A program made the position numbers and the translations under genes. From positions 1 to 64,000 of the forward strand of contig NZ_QQZY01000005.1 of NCBI RefSeq assembly GCF_003351045.1: a DNA stretch of 64,000 bases, written 5' to 3'. Source of the stretch: Gaiella occulta. Lineage in GTDB: Bacteria; Actinomycetota; Thermoleophilia; Gaiellales; Gaiellaceae. The notes under the pieces are model-generated. The model had not been told where the DNA came from, searched no databases, and saw nothing but the letters and a program-made list of their open reading frames with translations. Positions 15,053 to 23,292 of the stretch are shown here, one piece after another (position 1 is the first letter of the stretch; each line of letters starts with the position of its first letter).

Positions 15053-16693
15053 CTACCACGCCTTGACGACGCTGAGACGGTAGGCGCCGCCACCCGGCCG
15101 CTCCAGGCGCAGTTGCAGGGAGTACCAGCCGGCATGCGGCGCCCGGTAGGAGACGCGCACGCGCTGCCCGGCCGCCGAGCGGCGCACACGGCCGGTCGGC
15201 CGGCCGGCGGCGGCGAGGCTCTCGCTGCCCGGCCTCCACAGCGAGAGAGACGCGGCGGCCTGCGGCGTCGCCCCGCCGTAGGACGCGTACAGCGCCTGCC
15301 CGCGCCGCAGGTAGACGCGGTAGACGTCGTCGCGGTCGTCCCAGTAGTCGAGGGTCGCGTCCACACGGCGCTTCACGCCGTAGAGCGGGTAGGCGCTCGC
15401 GCCGGCGCCGTCGTTGGGCTCGAACGCGTCCCGCGCCGGTCGCGGCGCGGCGAGAGCGGCGGCGGCGTCGAGCCGCCCCCAGCCGGTGAGGGGGTCCCTG
15501 CCGGGCGCGCACTTCGCGCACCCGTTCGCCGCGGTCGCGTCGACGGCGGAGCGCTCGATCAGCGCCGCCGCCTGACCGGGGGCAAGCGACGGGTCGGCGG
15601 CGATCAGCTGGGCCGCGGCGGCCGTCACCTGCGGGGCGGCGAAGCTCGTGCCCTCGGCATTCCGGTACTCGTCGGGACCGCACGAGGAGTAGCCCTGCTC
15701 GCTGCACTCGGGTCGCTGCGCGGTGATCGCCAGCGGGAGCGTCGAGAGGATCTCCTCGCCCGGCGCCGCGACGTCGTTGAACACCGGGTCGCGGTTCGAG
15801 AACAGCGGCGCGTCGCCGCTGCGGGCGAGTGCGCTGACGCCGAGCACGTGCGGCAGCGCGGCCGGCCAGCTCGCATACGGCCACGGCTGGGAGGGAGCCT
15901 GGTCGGAGTTCCCCACCGCGGCCACGACGAGGACGCCCTTCGACACGGCGTAGGCGACCGCGTCCGCCTCGAGCCGCGAATAGGTGTCCCGCGAGGCGTC
16001 GGCCGGGTCGCGCAGGCCGCCGAGGCTCATGTTGATCACCCGCGCTCCGCGCGCGACGGCCCAGCGGATCGCCTTCGCCTCCGCCTCGACCGAGATCGAG
16101 CGCTGCGGGCCGACGACCTTGGCGACGAGGAGCTGCGCGGACGGCGCCAGCCCCGCGATCCCGACGCCGTCGTCGGCTGCGGCGGCGATGAGGCCGGCGA
16201 CGAAGGTGCCGTGGCCCTGCGTGTCGGACGTGTCCGACGGGTCGCCGCCGACGAAGCTCCGCGCCGCGGCGATGCGGCCCGCGAGCTGTGGGTGCGTCGC
16301 GTCGACGCCGGAGTCGATCACGGCGACACGCACGGCGGCGAGCGGCGGCAGCTCGGTCCAGGCGTCGTAGGAGCGGTTCTGCGCCAGGTACCACTGCCGC
16401 GGCAGGAACGGGTCGTTGGGCGTGAACGCGGGCCGTCGCACGCGCAGCGGCTCCACGTAGCGGACGCCGCGCACGCCTGCCAGGGCGGCGGCGTCCGCGG
16501 TGTCGACGACGAGCGCGGGAAGCGGCGCGAGGCTCTCGACCGGCGTCGCGCCGCGCGCCCGCAGTTCGCGCGCGACGCCTGCGGAAGCGGCATCCGGCTC
16601 GAGACCGACCACGTAGCGTGCCGCGGCGGCGCCGGCCGGCGCGACGAGAGCGAGCACGATCGCGGCGGCCGCGGCCGCCGCGCGCCCCGTCAT
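15053..16693 (-). CDS. Secreted subtilisin-family serine protease (S8)
   Basis: A 546-residue protein; ATG 16693 overlaps the upstream stop (ATGA). Signal peptide at residues 1-24 (AAAAAAAIVLALVAPAGAAA), then a short I9-like propeptide region (RYVVGLEPDAASAGV to ALAGVRGVRYVEP). The catalytic triad is complete: VAVIDSGVDATHPQL (Asp), GHGTFVAGLIAA (His), GTSFAAPQVTAA (Ser). A C-terminal ~110-residue beta domain with FEPNDG at its head resembles the pre-peptidase (PPC) domains that follow subtilases. Secreted or cell-surface endopeptidase. It is coupled to a SpoIID/LytB protein. Confidence 0.92.
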   Translation of the reverse strand: MTGRAAAAAAAIVLALVAPAGAAAARYVVGLEPDAASAGVARELRARGATPVESLAPLPALVVDTADAAALAGVRGVRYVEPLRVRRPAFTPNDPFLPRQWYLAQNRSYDAWTELPPLAAVRVAVIDSGVDATHPQLAGRIAAARSFVGGDPSDTSDTQGHGTFVAGLIAAAADDGVGIAGLAPSAQLLVAKVVGPQRSISVEAEAKAIRWAVARGARVINMSLGGLRDPADASRDTYSRLEADAVAYAVSKGVLVVAAVGNSDQAPSQPWPYASWPAALPHVLGVSALARSGDAPLFSNRDPVFNDVAAPGEEILSTLPLAITAQRPECSEQGYSSCGPDEYRNAEGTSFAAPQVTAAAAQLIAADPSLAPGQAAALIERSAVDATAANGCAKCAPGRDPLTGWGRLDAAAALAAPRPARDAFEPNDGAGASAYPLYGVKRRVDATLDYWDDRDDVYRVYLRRGQALYASYGGATPQAAASLSLWRPGSESLAAAGRPTGRVRRSAAGQRVRVSYRAPHAGWYSLQLRLERPGGGAYRLSVVKAW

Positions 16694-18087
16694 GAGGCCC
16701 CGTCGGAGATTGTCAGCGTCAAAGCGGGCCCGGGCAGGCCGGATGCGGTTAGCCGGTAGGTGGCCGTTGCCGTCGGGCGCACGGTCACCTGGAAGGCGCC
16801 GTCCTCGGCAGGAGCGACCTTCGCGGTCGGCAGCCACGCACCCGTGGCGCCGAGCTTCTCGAGCACGGCGCCGTCGACGTCGCGCGCGATCCCCGACACC
16901 GTGACCGGCGCCCCGGGGGCCACGGGGCCCGACGGACGCGTGATGCGCAGCACCCCGATCCGGAATGCCGTCGAGCGCAGCCTGAGCCGGGCGCGCACGT
17001 CGGCGGCCTTCAGCAGCGTGCGCGTGCCCGCCCGGGTCACGAGCGTGACCGAGGCGGGCCTCCCGGAGGGCGTCGGCACGATCTCGACGTCGACGACGGG
17101 CGAGGGAAGCCCGAACGCCTTCGCGAGCGCAGCCGATGTGTACGTTCGCGGCGGCCAGCGGTGGTAGGGGGACTCCGCGTCCCACGGATCGTCACGCGTC
17201 CGCAGATAGGCGAACGGAACCCCGAACACGTCCGCGCTGGCCGCGGTGCGCCCTCCCGAGGACGCCGAGTAGAGCGTCGTCGCGACCTTGCCGTCGAACG
17301 TGAGGATCTCGCCGCGCGTCGCCTTCACGGCCGCGGTCGTGCTCGGCGACTCCGCGGCGACGCCGCGGTAGACCTGGCTGCGCTGGTCGGAGTAGAGGTC
17401 GAAGGGACGGTTCTTGACGAGGTTCGCGAGCGCGTACGAGCGCGCTGCCACGGCCTGCGCCTGCAGGGCGGCAGCGGGCCACTCCTTCGGCATCTCGCCC
17501 GGCACGACGCCGAACAGGTACGCGTCGAGGCCGACGGCGTCGATCACCTGCAGGGCGCCGTCCACGACCGAGACGCGCAGCTCGCCCCGGTAGCCGTTGC
17601 CGCCGAGCGTGAGCGGGCCTCCCTTGCCGGGCAGGAAGGCGAGCGGCCCGGGCAGCACGGTCGGCTGCCCGTCGATCGTCAACGCCAGGTCGGGCGCGAG
17701 CGTAAGCTCGCCCGCCGGGAGGGGAGTCCTGGCACCGGTGGCGTCGCGAACCGCGAACGGCACGGACGAGCCGATCGTCACCGTCGTCAGGCCGGCGCCG
17801 AGGAGCACGCGCACGCGGGAGCGGGGCGAGGTCGCGATCGTCGTCCCGGGGTAGTAGAAGTCGAGGATGTCTCGGTAGCTGCGGCCGGCGTTCGCCTGCG
17901 CGAGCGCGCCGAACTGGCTCAGGCCCACTCCGTGGCCGTAGCCGCCGCCGGTGAGCACGTACACGGGGGAGGAGAGCGCCGGCGCGGGGGCGGGGGCCGA
18001 GTCGCCCGGCGGCGTCGCCGCGGATGCGCCGGCGGCGAGCGCCAGCACGGAGAGGAGGAGGATCAGATGCCGCACGAAATGCCCCAT
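16690..18087 (-). CDS. SpoIID/LytB domain protein (secreted peptidoglycan-active)
   Basis: A 465-residue protein with signal peptide (HLILLLSVLALAAGASA). The SpoIID/LytB core is recognisable: GGGYGHGVGLSQFGA near the N-terminus (the region usually C-terminal in SpoIID is permuted to the front here, as in many actinobacterial members), IDAVGLDAYLFGVVPGEMP, EWPAAALQAQAVAARSYAL, and SSGGRTAA. These proteins cut glycan strands lacking stem peptides or enhance amidases. A C-terminal Ig-like domain (about 375-465) may bind cell wall. Start ATG 18087. Confidence 0.87.
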   Translation of the reverse strand: MGHFVRHLILLLSVLALAAGASAATPPGDSAPAPAPALSSPVYVLTGGGYGHGVGLSQFGALAQANAGRSYRDILDFYYPGTTIATSPRSRVRVLLGAGLTTVTIGSSVPFAVRDATGARTPLPAGELTLAPDLALTIDGQPTVLPGPLAFLPGKGGPLTLGGNGYRGELRVSVVDGALQVIDAVGLDAYLFGVVPGEMPKEWPAAALQAQAVAARSYALANLVKNRPFDLYSDQRSQVYRGVAAESPSTTAAVKATRGEILTFDGKVATTLYSASSGGRTAASADVFGVPFAYLRTRDDPWDAESPYHRWPPRTYTSAALAKAFGLPSPVVDVEIVPTPSGRPASVTLVTRAGTRTLLKAADVRARLRLRSTAFRIGVLRITRPSGPVAPGAPVTVSGIARDVDGAVLEKLGATGAWLPTAKVAPAEDGAFQVTVRPTATATYRLTASGLPGPALTLTISDGAS

Positions 18088-18110
18088 AGGGTCATTCTCG
18101 GTCGGACGGC

Positions 18111-19100
18111 TCAGCCCTTGAGCCGGCTCGCGTACTGCTCCTCGTAGTAGGCACGGTAGGCGCCCGACTTGATGGGCTCCCACCAGGCGCGATTCTCCCG
18201 ATACCAGTCCACCGTCTCGGGCAGGCCGGTCTCGCCGAACGAGTGCCGCGGGCGCCAGCCCAGCGCGCGCAGCTTGGCGTCGTCGACGGCGTAGCGGCGG
18301 TCGTGCCCGGCCCTGTCCTCGACGTGGCGGATCAGCGAGGGGTCGGCGCCGGTCAGCTCGAGGATGCGGTAGGTGACCTCGAGGTTCTCGTGATCCTCGC
18401 CGCCGGCGTTGTAGATCTCGCCGGGCGCGCCCTCGTGCAGGACGAGCTCGATGCCCGCGCAGTGGTCCTCTGCGTGGAGCCACTCGCGCACCTGCTTGCC
18501 GTCGCCGTAGACGGGGAGGGGCTGCCCCTCGAGCGCGTTGGTGACGAAGAGCGGCACGAGCTTCTCGGGATACTGGTTGGCGCCGTAGGTGTTGGCGCCG
18601 CGCGTGATCGACGCGTTCACCCCGTAGGTGCGGACGTAGGCGAGCACCTGCAGGTCGCCGCCGGCCTTGGCCGCGCTGTAGGGGCTGGAGGGGCGCAGCG
18701 GATCGTCCTCGCGGGCGCGGCAGCCGGCCTCGAGGTCGCCGTACACCTCGTCGGTCGACACCTGCACGTAGCGGGCCCCCGTCTCCCGCGCCAGCTCGAG
18801 CAGGCACATCGTGCCGAGCACGTCCGTGTGCACGAACTCCTTCGGGCCGAGGATCGAGCGATCGACGTGCGTCTCGGCCGCGAAGTTGACGATCGCGTCG
18901 CAGCCGGCGCCCGCGCGCGCGACCGCCTCGGGGTCGGCGATGTCGCCGACGACGAGCTCGTGCTCGACGCCCGCGAGGTTGGCCGGGTTGCCGGCATAGG
19001 TGAGCTTGTCGAGCACGACGACGTCGTGGCCCCCACGGACGAGGCGCTTGACGAAGTGGGACCCGATGAAGCCGGCGCCGCCCGTGACCAGAACGCGCAT
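18111..19100 (-). CDS. rfbB: dTDP-glucose 4,6-dehydratase
   Basis: A 329-residue extended SDR. The N-terminal MRVLVTGGAGFIGSHFVKRL binds NAD. NFAAETHVDRSI is the RmlB signature, VSTDEVYGDL carries the catalytic Thr-Asp-Glu, and YSAAKAGGDL supplies the YxxxK pair. It converts dTDP-glucose to dTDP-4-keto-6-deoxyglucose on the way to dTDP-rhamnose or related sugars. No rmlA, C or D is adjacent. The normal family length and intact motifs indicate a working enzyme. Confidence 0.93.
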   Translation of the reverse strand: MRVLVTGGAGFIGSHFVKRLVRGGHDVVVLDKLTYAGNPANLAGVEHELVVGDIADPEAVARAGAGCDAIVNFAAETHVDRSILGPKEFVHTDVLGTMCLLELARETGARYVQVSTDEVYGDLEAGCRAREDDPLRPSSPYSAAKAGGDLQVLAYVRTYGVNASITRGANTYGANQYPEKLVPLFVTNALEGQPLPVYGDGKQVREWLHAEDHCAGIELVLHEGAPGEIYNAGGEDHENLEVTYRILELTGADPSLIRHVEDRAGHDRRYAVDDAKLRALGWRPRHSFGETGLPETVDWYRENRAWWEPIKSGAYRAYYEEQYASRLKG

Positions 19101-19225
19101 CGCGCAAGGGTACCGCGCGCGGTCGCACGCGAGGCCCGCGGCAGGAGCGCTCAGGCGCGCCGAGCGAGCCCCTCCCGCCTGCCCGCATCACGCGGCGGTG
19201 GCTCCGGGAGCATGCGGGGCGCGCG

Positions 19226-20746
19226 TCAGCTCGAAAGCGCCGCGAGCAGCTCCGCGACCTCGACCGGCAGCGCGTCGGCGCAGGTGGCGCACGTGGCACA
19301 GGCCTCGTGGCCGATGCCGGCCGCCGGCTCGCGTCCGACCCTCCAGAAGACGCTGCCGCTCGCGCGAGCCTCCTCGACGACGGCCAGGAGCACAGCGACG
19401 ACGTCCGCGTCCCACTGGCTGCCGGCATGCTCCTCCAGGATCGAGGCAGCCGCCTCTTTCCCGAGCCCGTCGCGGTAGTGACGCGTGTGCACGATCGCGT
19501 CGTAGGCGTCCGACGCGGCGATTATCCGCGCCTCGAGGGGTATCTGCTCGCCGCTGAGGCCGTCGGGGTATCCCCTCCCGTCGACGCGCTCGTGGTGGGA
19601 GCGCACGAACCCGGCCGCGGGCGCGAGCTCGCGCGCGGCGAGAAGGAGCTTCTCCCCGTCGCTCGTGTGACGCTTGATCCGCTCGTACTGGTCGTTCGTG
19701 AGACGTCCCGGCTTCTTCAGGATCGCGTCGTCGACCGTGAGCTTCCCGACATCGTGGAGGAGCGCGGCGAGGCCGAGGTAGCGAAGCCGGCGAGGCTCGA
19801 CACGGAGACGTTCGCCGACGCGCATCGCCGTCTCGGCGACGCGGACGACGTGGTCGCGCGTCTGGGGATCCTTGGCGTCGAGGGCGGCGACGAAGCGCCG
19901 CACGACCGGCGCCAGGCCGAGCTCGAGCGTCGCGAGCGGATCCCGCTCGACGATCGGAGCGAGGAGGTCGCGCACCGGCCGCTCGGCGCGATGGCCGAGC
20001 GCGACGGCGCCGCAAGCCGCGAGAACGCCGACGGTGTCGAGCAGGTGCACGATCCAGAAGCCGAGGCTGAACGGGCGTTCCCCCACCCACTGGATCGCCG
20101 TCACGCCGATGAATGCGAAGCCGAGAGCTCCAACCAGCGTCGCCCTCAGCTCGCCCACCCAGTACAGCCGCAACTGGCCGTAGGAGATCGTCAGCATGAC
20201 CAGCACCGACGCCGCCGCCACCGCGACGGTGGCCGGGTGGCGCGGCCCCGGTATGCCGAACGCAGACGGGAGTGCGAGAAGCAGCGCGGAGACGCCGACC
20301 ACGAGAGCGATCCAGGCGGCCACCCATCGGCGCCAGCGCCGAGCGACCCACTGCGCCGGGCCGGTGCGCGAGGCGAGCAGCGGCGAAGCGATCGCGACGG
20401 CGACCGGGAGCGAGAGGAGGGTCGTTGCCGTAACAGCCGTGTTGGGGCCGTAGAGGACGCCCGGCACGGCGATGCCGTGCGCAAGTGCGAGCAGCGACAG
20501 GCCCAGCAAGCTACCTCCGAGGAGGCCCACCTCGGCCGTGTCGTCCCGCATCCCGACGACGACCACCGCGGCCGACGCGAGCACGCAGAGCGCCGCGGTC
20601 ACGACGACGAGCGAGAACAGCTCCAGCGGGGCGTCCCAGACGACGGCGGCCACCGGGCCGACGCTCGTGGCTCCGATCAGGCTCCCTGCTGCGACGACCG
20701 TCGCAACCCACACCGCGAGGCCGGGCCGGCTCGTGCTCCCGTGCAT
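19226..20746 (-). CDS. HD-GYP domain cyclic-di-GMP phosphodiesterase-like membrane protein
   Basis: A 506-residue protein. Residues ~1-265 form about eight membrane segments (MASE-like sensor). The cytoplasmic part is an HD-GYP domain: DPQTRDHVVRVAETAMRVG, then LLHDVGKLTVDDAILKKPG, HHERVDGRGYPDGLSGEQIP (the HHExxDGxGYP signature) and ARIIAASDAYDAI. Metal ligands look complete, so it probably hydrolyses c-di-GMP. Oddly, the C-terminus carries a cysteine cluster (EACATCATCADAL) that could bind zinc or an Fe-S cluster. Start ATG 20746. Confidence 0.85.
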   Translation of the reverse strand: MHGSTSRPGLAVWVATVVAAGSLIGATSVGPVAAVVWDAPLELFSLVVVTAALCVLASAAVVVVGMRDDTAEVGLLGGSLLGLSLLALAHGIAVPGVLYGPNTAVTATTLLSLPVAVAIASPLLASRTGPAQWVARRWRRWVAAWIALVVGVSALLLALPSAFGIPGPRHPATVAVAAASVLVMLTISYGQLRLYWVGELRATLVGALGFAFIGVTAIQWVGERPFSLGFWIVHLLDTVGVLAACGAVALGHRAERPVRDLLAPIVERDPLATLELGLAPVVRRFVAALDAKDPQTRDHVVRVAETAMRVGERLRVEPRRLRYLGLAALLHDVGKLTVDDAILKKPGRLTNDQYERIKRHTSDGEKLLLAARELAPAAGFVRSHHERVDGRGYPDGLSGEQIPLEARIIAASDAYDAIVHTRHYRDGLGKEAAASILEEHAGSQWDADVVAVLLAVVEEARASGSVFWRVGREPAAGIGHEACATCATCADALPVEVAELLAALSS

Positions 20747-21041
20747 TCTGCTCTTGTCGGCACGCCGGAAGCCGAGGTTGAGACCTGCGGACGGGGCCGC
20801 CGCGCCTCGACTCCTGGACGCCGTGCCACGTTCGTCGACGGCTTCGACGCCGCCAGACGAGCGCGAGCGACGCGAGCGCGAATCTCGCGCTCTCCGGTCG
20901 GGTCGAACGGATCGTGAACCTGGAGCGCAGCCTGGATCCACCGATCCGCGCGGCCCGGACGGCCCCCGGCGGCCACGCCGATCGGCGGATCCATGCTCGG
21001 TCAGGTGGCCGAGGTGTCCGCTCTGTGAGATCGTCGGTGCC

Positions 21042-21623
21042 GTGAGAGAGGACGCACGAGCCGCTCGCCCCGGGCATGCCGCGCCGGCGCTCGTCCTGCC
21101 GACGCTCGACGGGGCCCTCTTCGACCTCGAAGATCTCCGCGAGCGGGCGGTGCTCGTCAGCTTCCTGCGGCACGCCGGCTGACTGATCTGCCGCGCGCAC
21201 CTCGTGAAGGTGCTCGGAAAGCGCGACCGCATCGAGGCGCTCGGCGGAGCGGTCGTGTTCGTCGTCCACGACGATGCCGAGCGCGTCCGCGAAGGCCTGC
21301 TGAGAGGGCTCGACGTCCCCTTCCCGGTGCTCGTCGATCGGGAGCGGCGGGCCTACGAGGCGTGGGGAATGGGACGGTCCAGCGTGGCGGGGGTCTGGCT
21401 CGACCCCCGCGTGTGGCTGCGCTACGCACGGCTGCTCGCCGGCGGACACCCTCCGCTGCGGCTCGGCGACGACACGCTGCAGCTGGGTGGGGACTTCGTC
21501 GTCGCCCCGGCGGGCATCGTCACCTACGCGCGTCCGCAGAATCGGGATGATCGACCGCCGGTCGGCGTGCTCGTCGAGGAGCTCCGCCTCGCGGCGGGGG
21601 AACGGAGCGAGGGCCGCTCCTGA
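21042..21623 (+). CDS. Selenoprotein: peroxiredoxin-like AhpC/TSA-2 family protein (Sec47)
   Basis: Read through the TGA at 21180-21182, this is one 193-residue protein from GTG 21042. It begins GHAAPALVLPTLDGALFDL, then reads VLVSFLRHAG-U-LICRAHLVKV, then VVFVVHDDAERVRE, VPFPVLVDRERRAYEAWG, LQLGGDFVVAPAG and YARPQNRDDRPPVG. That order is the AhpC/TSA antioxidant-like family throughout, on both sides of the TGA. In cysteine homologues the TGA position is the first Cys of a CxxC redox motif (FLRHxGCxxCR), giving U-x-x-C here. A hairpin with bacterial SECIS geometry follows. A thiol peroxidase or reductase role at the cytoplasmic side is likely. A nonsense mutation is the alternative, but the downstream frame is intact for 146 codons. 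Confidence 0.8.
21180..21213 (+). promoter_or_regulatory. Bacterial SECIS-like element (UGA and hairpin)
   Basis: UGA at 21180-21182; perfect 6-bp stem GCACCT (21197-21202) with AGGTGC (21208-21213); loop CGTGA with G as second base, starting 21 bases after the UGA. Known bacterial SECIS loops sit 16-37 bases downstream with a G in the first two loop positions. Confidence 0.65.
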
Positions 21624-21696
21624 TGAATCCTTTCGTGCGTTTCCGCATCAGAGCTCGTGAAGGCGGCATACGCGGCGCCGACGGGAAGGCCGTGAC

Positions 21697-21966
21697 GTGA
21701 AGATCGTGGCAGGAGAAACGGTGGTCGAGGAGATCCGCAGCCAGGGTGGCTCCGTCTACGTCTGGCCCTGCAAGCGCTGCTGCGGCGGAACGATCAGCCT
21801 CGACGCCGCGACCAGCCCGCCGGACGGTGAGTTCGAGCTCGTCACGGCCGAGCCGCTGCAGGTGTTCGCCAGACCCGGGATGCGGCTGCCGCGCGAGCTC
21901 CACCTCGAGCTCGACCGGAAGTCGCGCGTCCGCGCGTACTGGGACGGCCTGGTCTGGATGGTCTAG
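21697..21966 (+). CDS. Small conserved hypothetical protein with CxxCC motif
   Basis: An 89-residue protein from GTG 21697. It contains VWPCKRCCGGTISLDAAT and a C-terminal half FARPGMRLPRELHLELDRKS then AYWDGLVWM. The pattern resembles a small actinobacterial family of unknown function in which a Cys pair precedes a fixed-length C-terminal strand segment. Metal binding or a redox role is possible. Its last four bases overlap convergently with the end of the sigma factor gene on the other strand, so the two are not one operon. It lies 74 bases downstream of the selenoprotein gene. Confidence 0.6.
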   Translation: MKIVAGETVVEEIRSQGGSVYVWPCKRCCGGTISLDAATSPPDGEFELVTAEPLQVFARPGMRLPRELHLELDRKSRVRAYWDGLVWMV

Positions 21967-22529
21967 TCGCCGAGGTCGGGTTCGAGCAGCTCGCGTAGCT
22001 GCATGCGGCCGCGATGGATCCTGCTCTTCGTCGCCGAGACGGAGAGGCCGAGCGCGTCCGCGACCTCCTCGTTCGAGAGGCCGGCGAGATCGCGGAGCAC
22101 GACCGCCTCCCGGTAGTCGAACGGGAGCGCCGCGAGTGCCGCGCGCACACGGTCGCGGGTGTCCGCCGACTCGACGCTGAGGGCCGGCTGCACCTCGACG
22201 CGCGCGTCATGGACGGCTGCGGCCCCCGGCGAGTCGAGGTCGACGGTCTCCAGGCGTTTCCGGCGGCGCCGAGCGAGACTCTCGTTGACTCCGATGCGAT
22301 ACAGCCACGTGAACACCGCCGCCTCGCCGCGGTAGCGGTCGAGGTTGCGCCACGCCTGCACGAACACGTCCTGAACCGCCTCCTCGACGTCACGTGTGTC
22401 GTCGAGGATGCGCCTGACCACGAGTCGCAGGCGGTGCTCGTGGCGGCGGACGATCTCGGAGAACGCCTCCACGTCGCCCCGCCGCGCGGCGGCGAGCAGC
22501 GCCGCGTCGTCTTCCGCTTCCGTGCTCAC
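21963..22529 (-). CDS. ECF-type RNA polymerase sigma factor
   Basis: A 188-residue protein, GTG start at 22529. Region 2: FSEIVRRHEHRLRLVVRRIL and DVEEAVQDVFVQAWRNLDRY, with the WLYRIGVNESLARRRRK basic segment. Region 4: LAALPFDYREAVVLRDLAGL and LSVSATKSRIHRGRMQLREL. A SigE/SigW-like group-4 factor by general pattern. No anti-sigma gene follows; it is divergent from the exported protein at 22653, which may be its target. Confidence 0.9.
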   Translation of the reverse strand: MSTEAEDDAALLAAARRGDVEAFSEIVRRHEHRLRLVVRRILDDTRDVEEAVQDVFVQAWRNLDRYRGEAAVFTWLYRIGVNESLARRRRKRLETVDLDSPGAAAVHDARVEVQPALSVESADTRDRVRAALAALPFDYREAVVLRDLAGLSNEEVADALGLSVSATKSRIHRGRMQLRELLEPDLGD

Positions 22530-22652
22530 GCACGGATCCTAGAGGGGCGGACGCGGTCGGCCGCGACCACGCCGACATCCTGAATCGCCGGCCCGTCACG
22601 CGGCATCTGACGACGTGTACCCGTCAAGCAACGCTACAGGAGGAACAACCAC

Positions 22653-23231
22653 ATGGTGGGATCGACCCGTGGTCGCGTCAGGCGCATGAGGTTCGTCGCG
22701 CCGCTCTCAGCCCTGGTCGCGGCCGGGCTCATCGCCGCCGCAGCGTTCGGATCATCCGGTGGGGCCGCGACGTCGAACGCACAGGCCCAGGAGATCGCGA
22801 AGCTGCGCGCCCAGCTCGCACTGACACAGCAGGACGCAAGGCTCTGGCAGCAGCTCGTCCAGAACTTCAGGCCGGCGAAGGGCCTCGGGCTCAACTCCAT
22901 GTCCGACCATGAGGTGCTGATGCTCCCGAGCGGCCTCCTGATGGCCCTTCACTTCGACAGCATGAACCTCGCGAAGGCGAAGAACCTGAACTGGGTCGCC
23001 GTCGGGATTCCCGGCGTGTTCACGAAGGCCGACCAAGCGCGGGTGAACAAGCTCTACGGTCCCGGCGTCACGCACTTCCACGACCTCAAGACCGACGTCC
23101 ACGGCGGCAAGCCGGGCACGAAGGGCGTCTGGTTCATCCACATCGGCGCCCGCAACTTCACCTCGCCGTTCGGCAAGGTGACGCAGGGCAAGATCGACCC
23201 GAACTTCATGCCGACCATTCCTCCCAAGTAG
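22653..23231 (+). CDS. Exported protein of unknown function
   Basis: A 192-residue protein with a twin-Arg-rich N-terminus and one hydrophobic segment (about 13-33, FVAPLSALVAAGLIAAAAFG), then a short predicted coiled coil (QAQEIAKLRAQLALTQQDARL). The rest (LNSMSDHEVLMLPSGLLMAL, VTHFHDLKTDVHGGKPGTKG, GVWFIHIGARNFTSPFGKVT) matches no family I know. The His-rich HFHD..TDVHGG could bind metal. An AGGAGGAAC ribosome site precedes the ATG. Divergent from the sigma factor. Confidence 0.6.
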   Translation: MVGSTRGRVRRMRFVAPLSALVAAGLIAAAAFGSSGGAATSNAQAQEIAKLRAQLALTQQDARLWQQLVQNFRPAKGLGLNSMSDHEVLMLPSGLLMALHFDSMNLAKAKNLNWVAVGIPGVFTKADQARVNKLYGPGVTHFHDLKTDVHGGKPGTKGVWFIHIGARNFTSPFGKVTQGKIDPNFMPTIPPK

Positions 23232-23242
23232 CCCATCTCGTT

Positions 23243-23277
23243 CGAGGCGCCGGGCCGATTCTCGGCCCGGCGCCTCG
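23243..23277 (+). terminator. Strong stem-loop terminator
   Basis: A perfect 16-bp stem (CGAGGCGCCGGGCCGA at 23243-23258, complement at 23262-23277) with a 3-base TTC loop, 11 bases after a stop codon and 15 bases before the next start. It would isolate or attenuate the DUF3179 gene. Confidence 0.8.
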
Positions 23278-23292
23278 ACTCCAACGCCGGCC

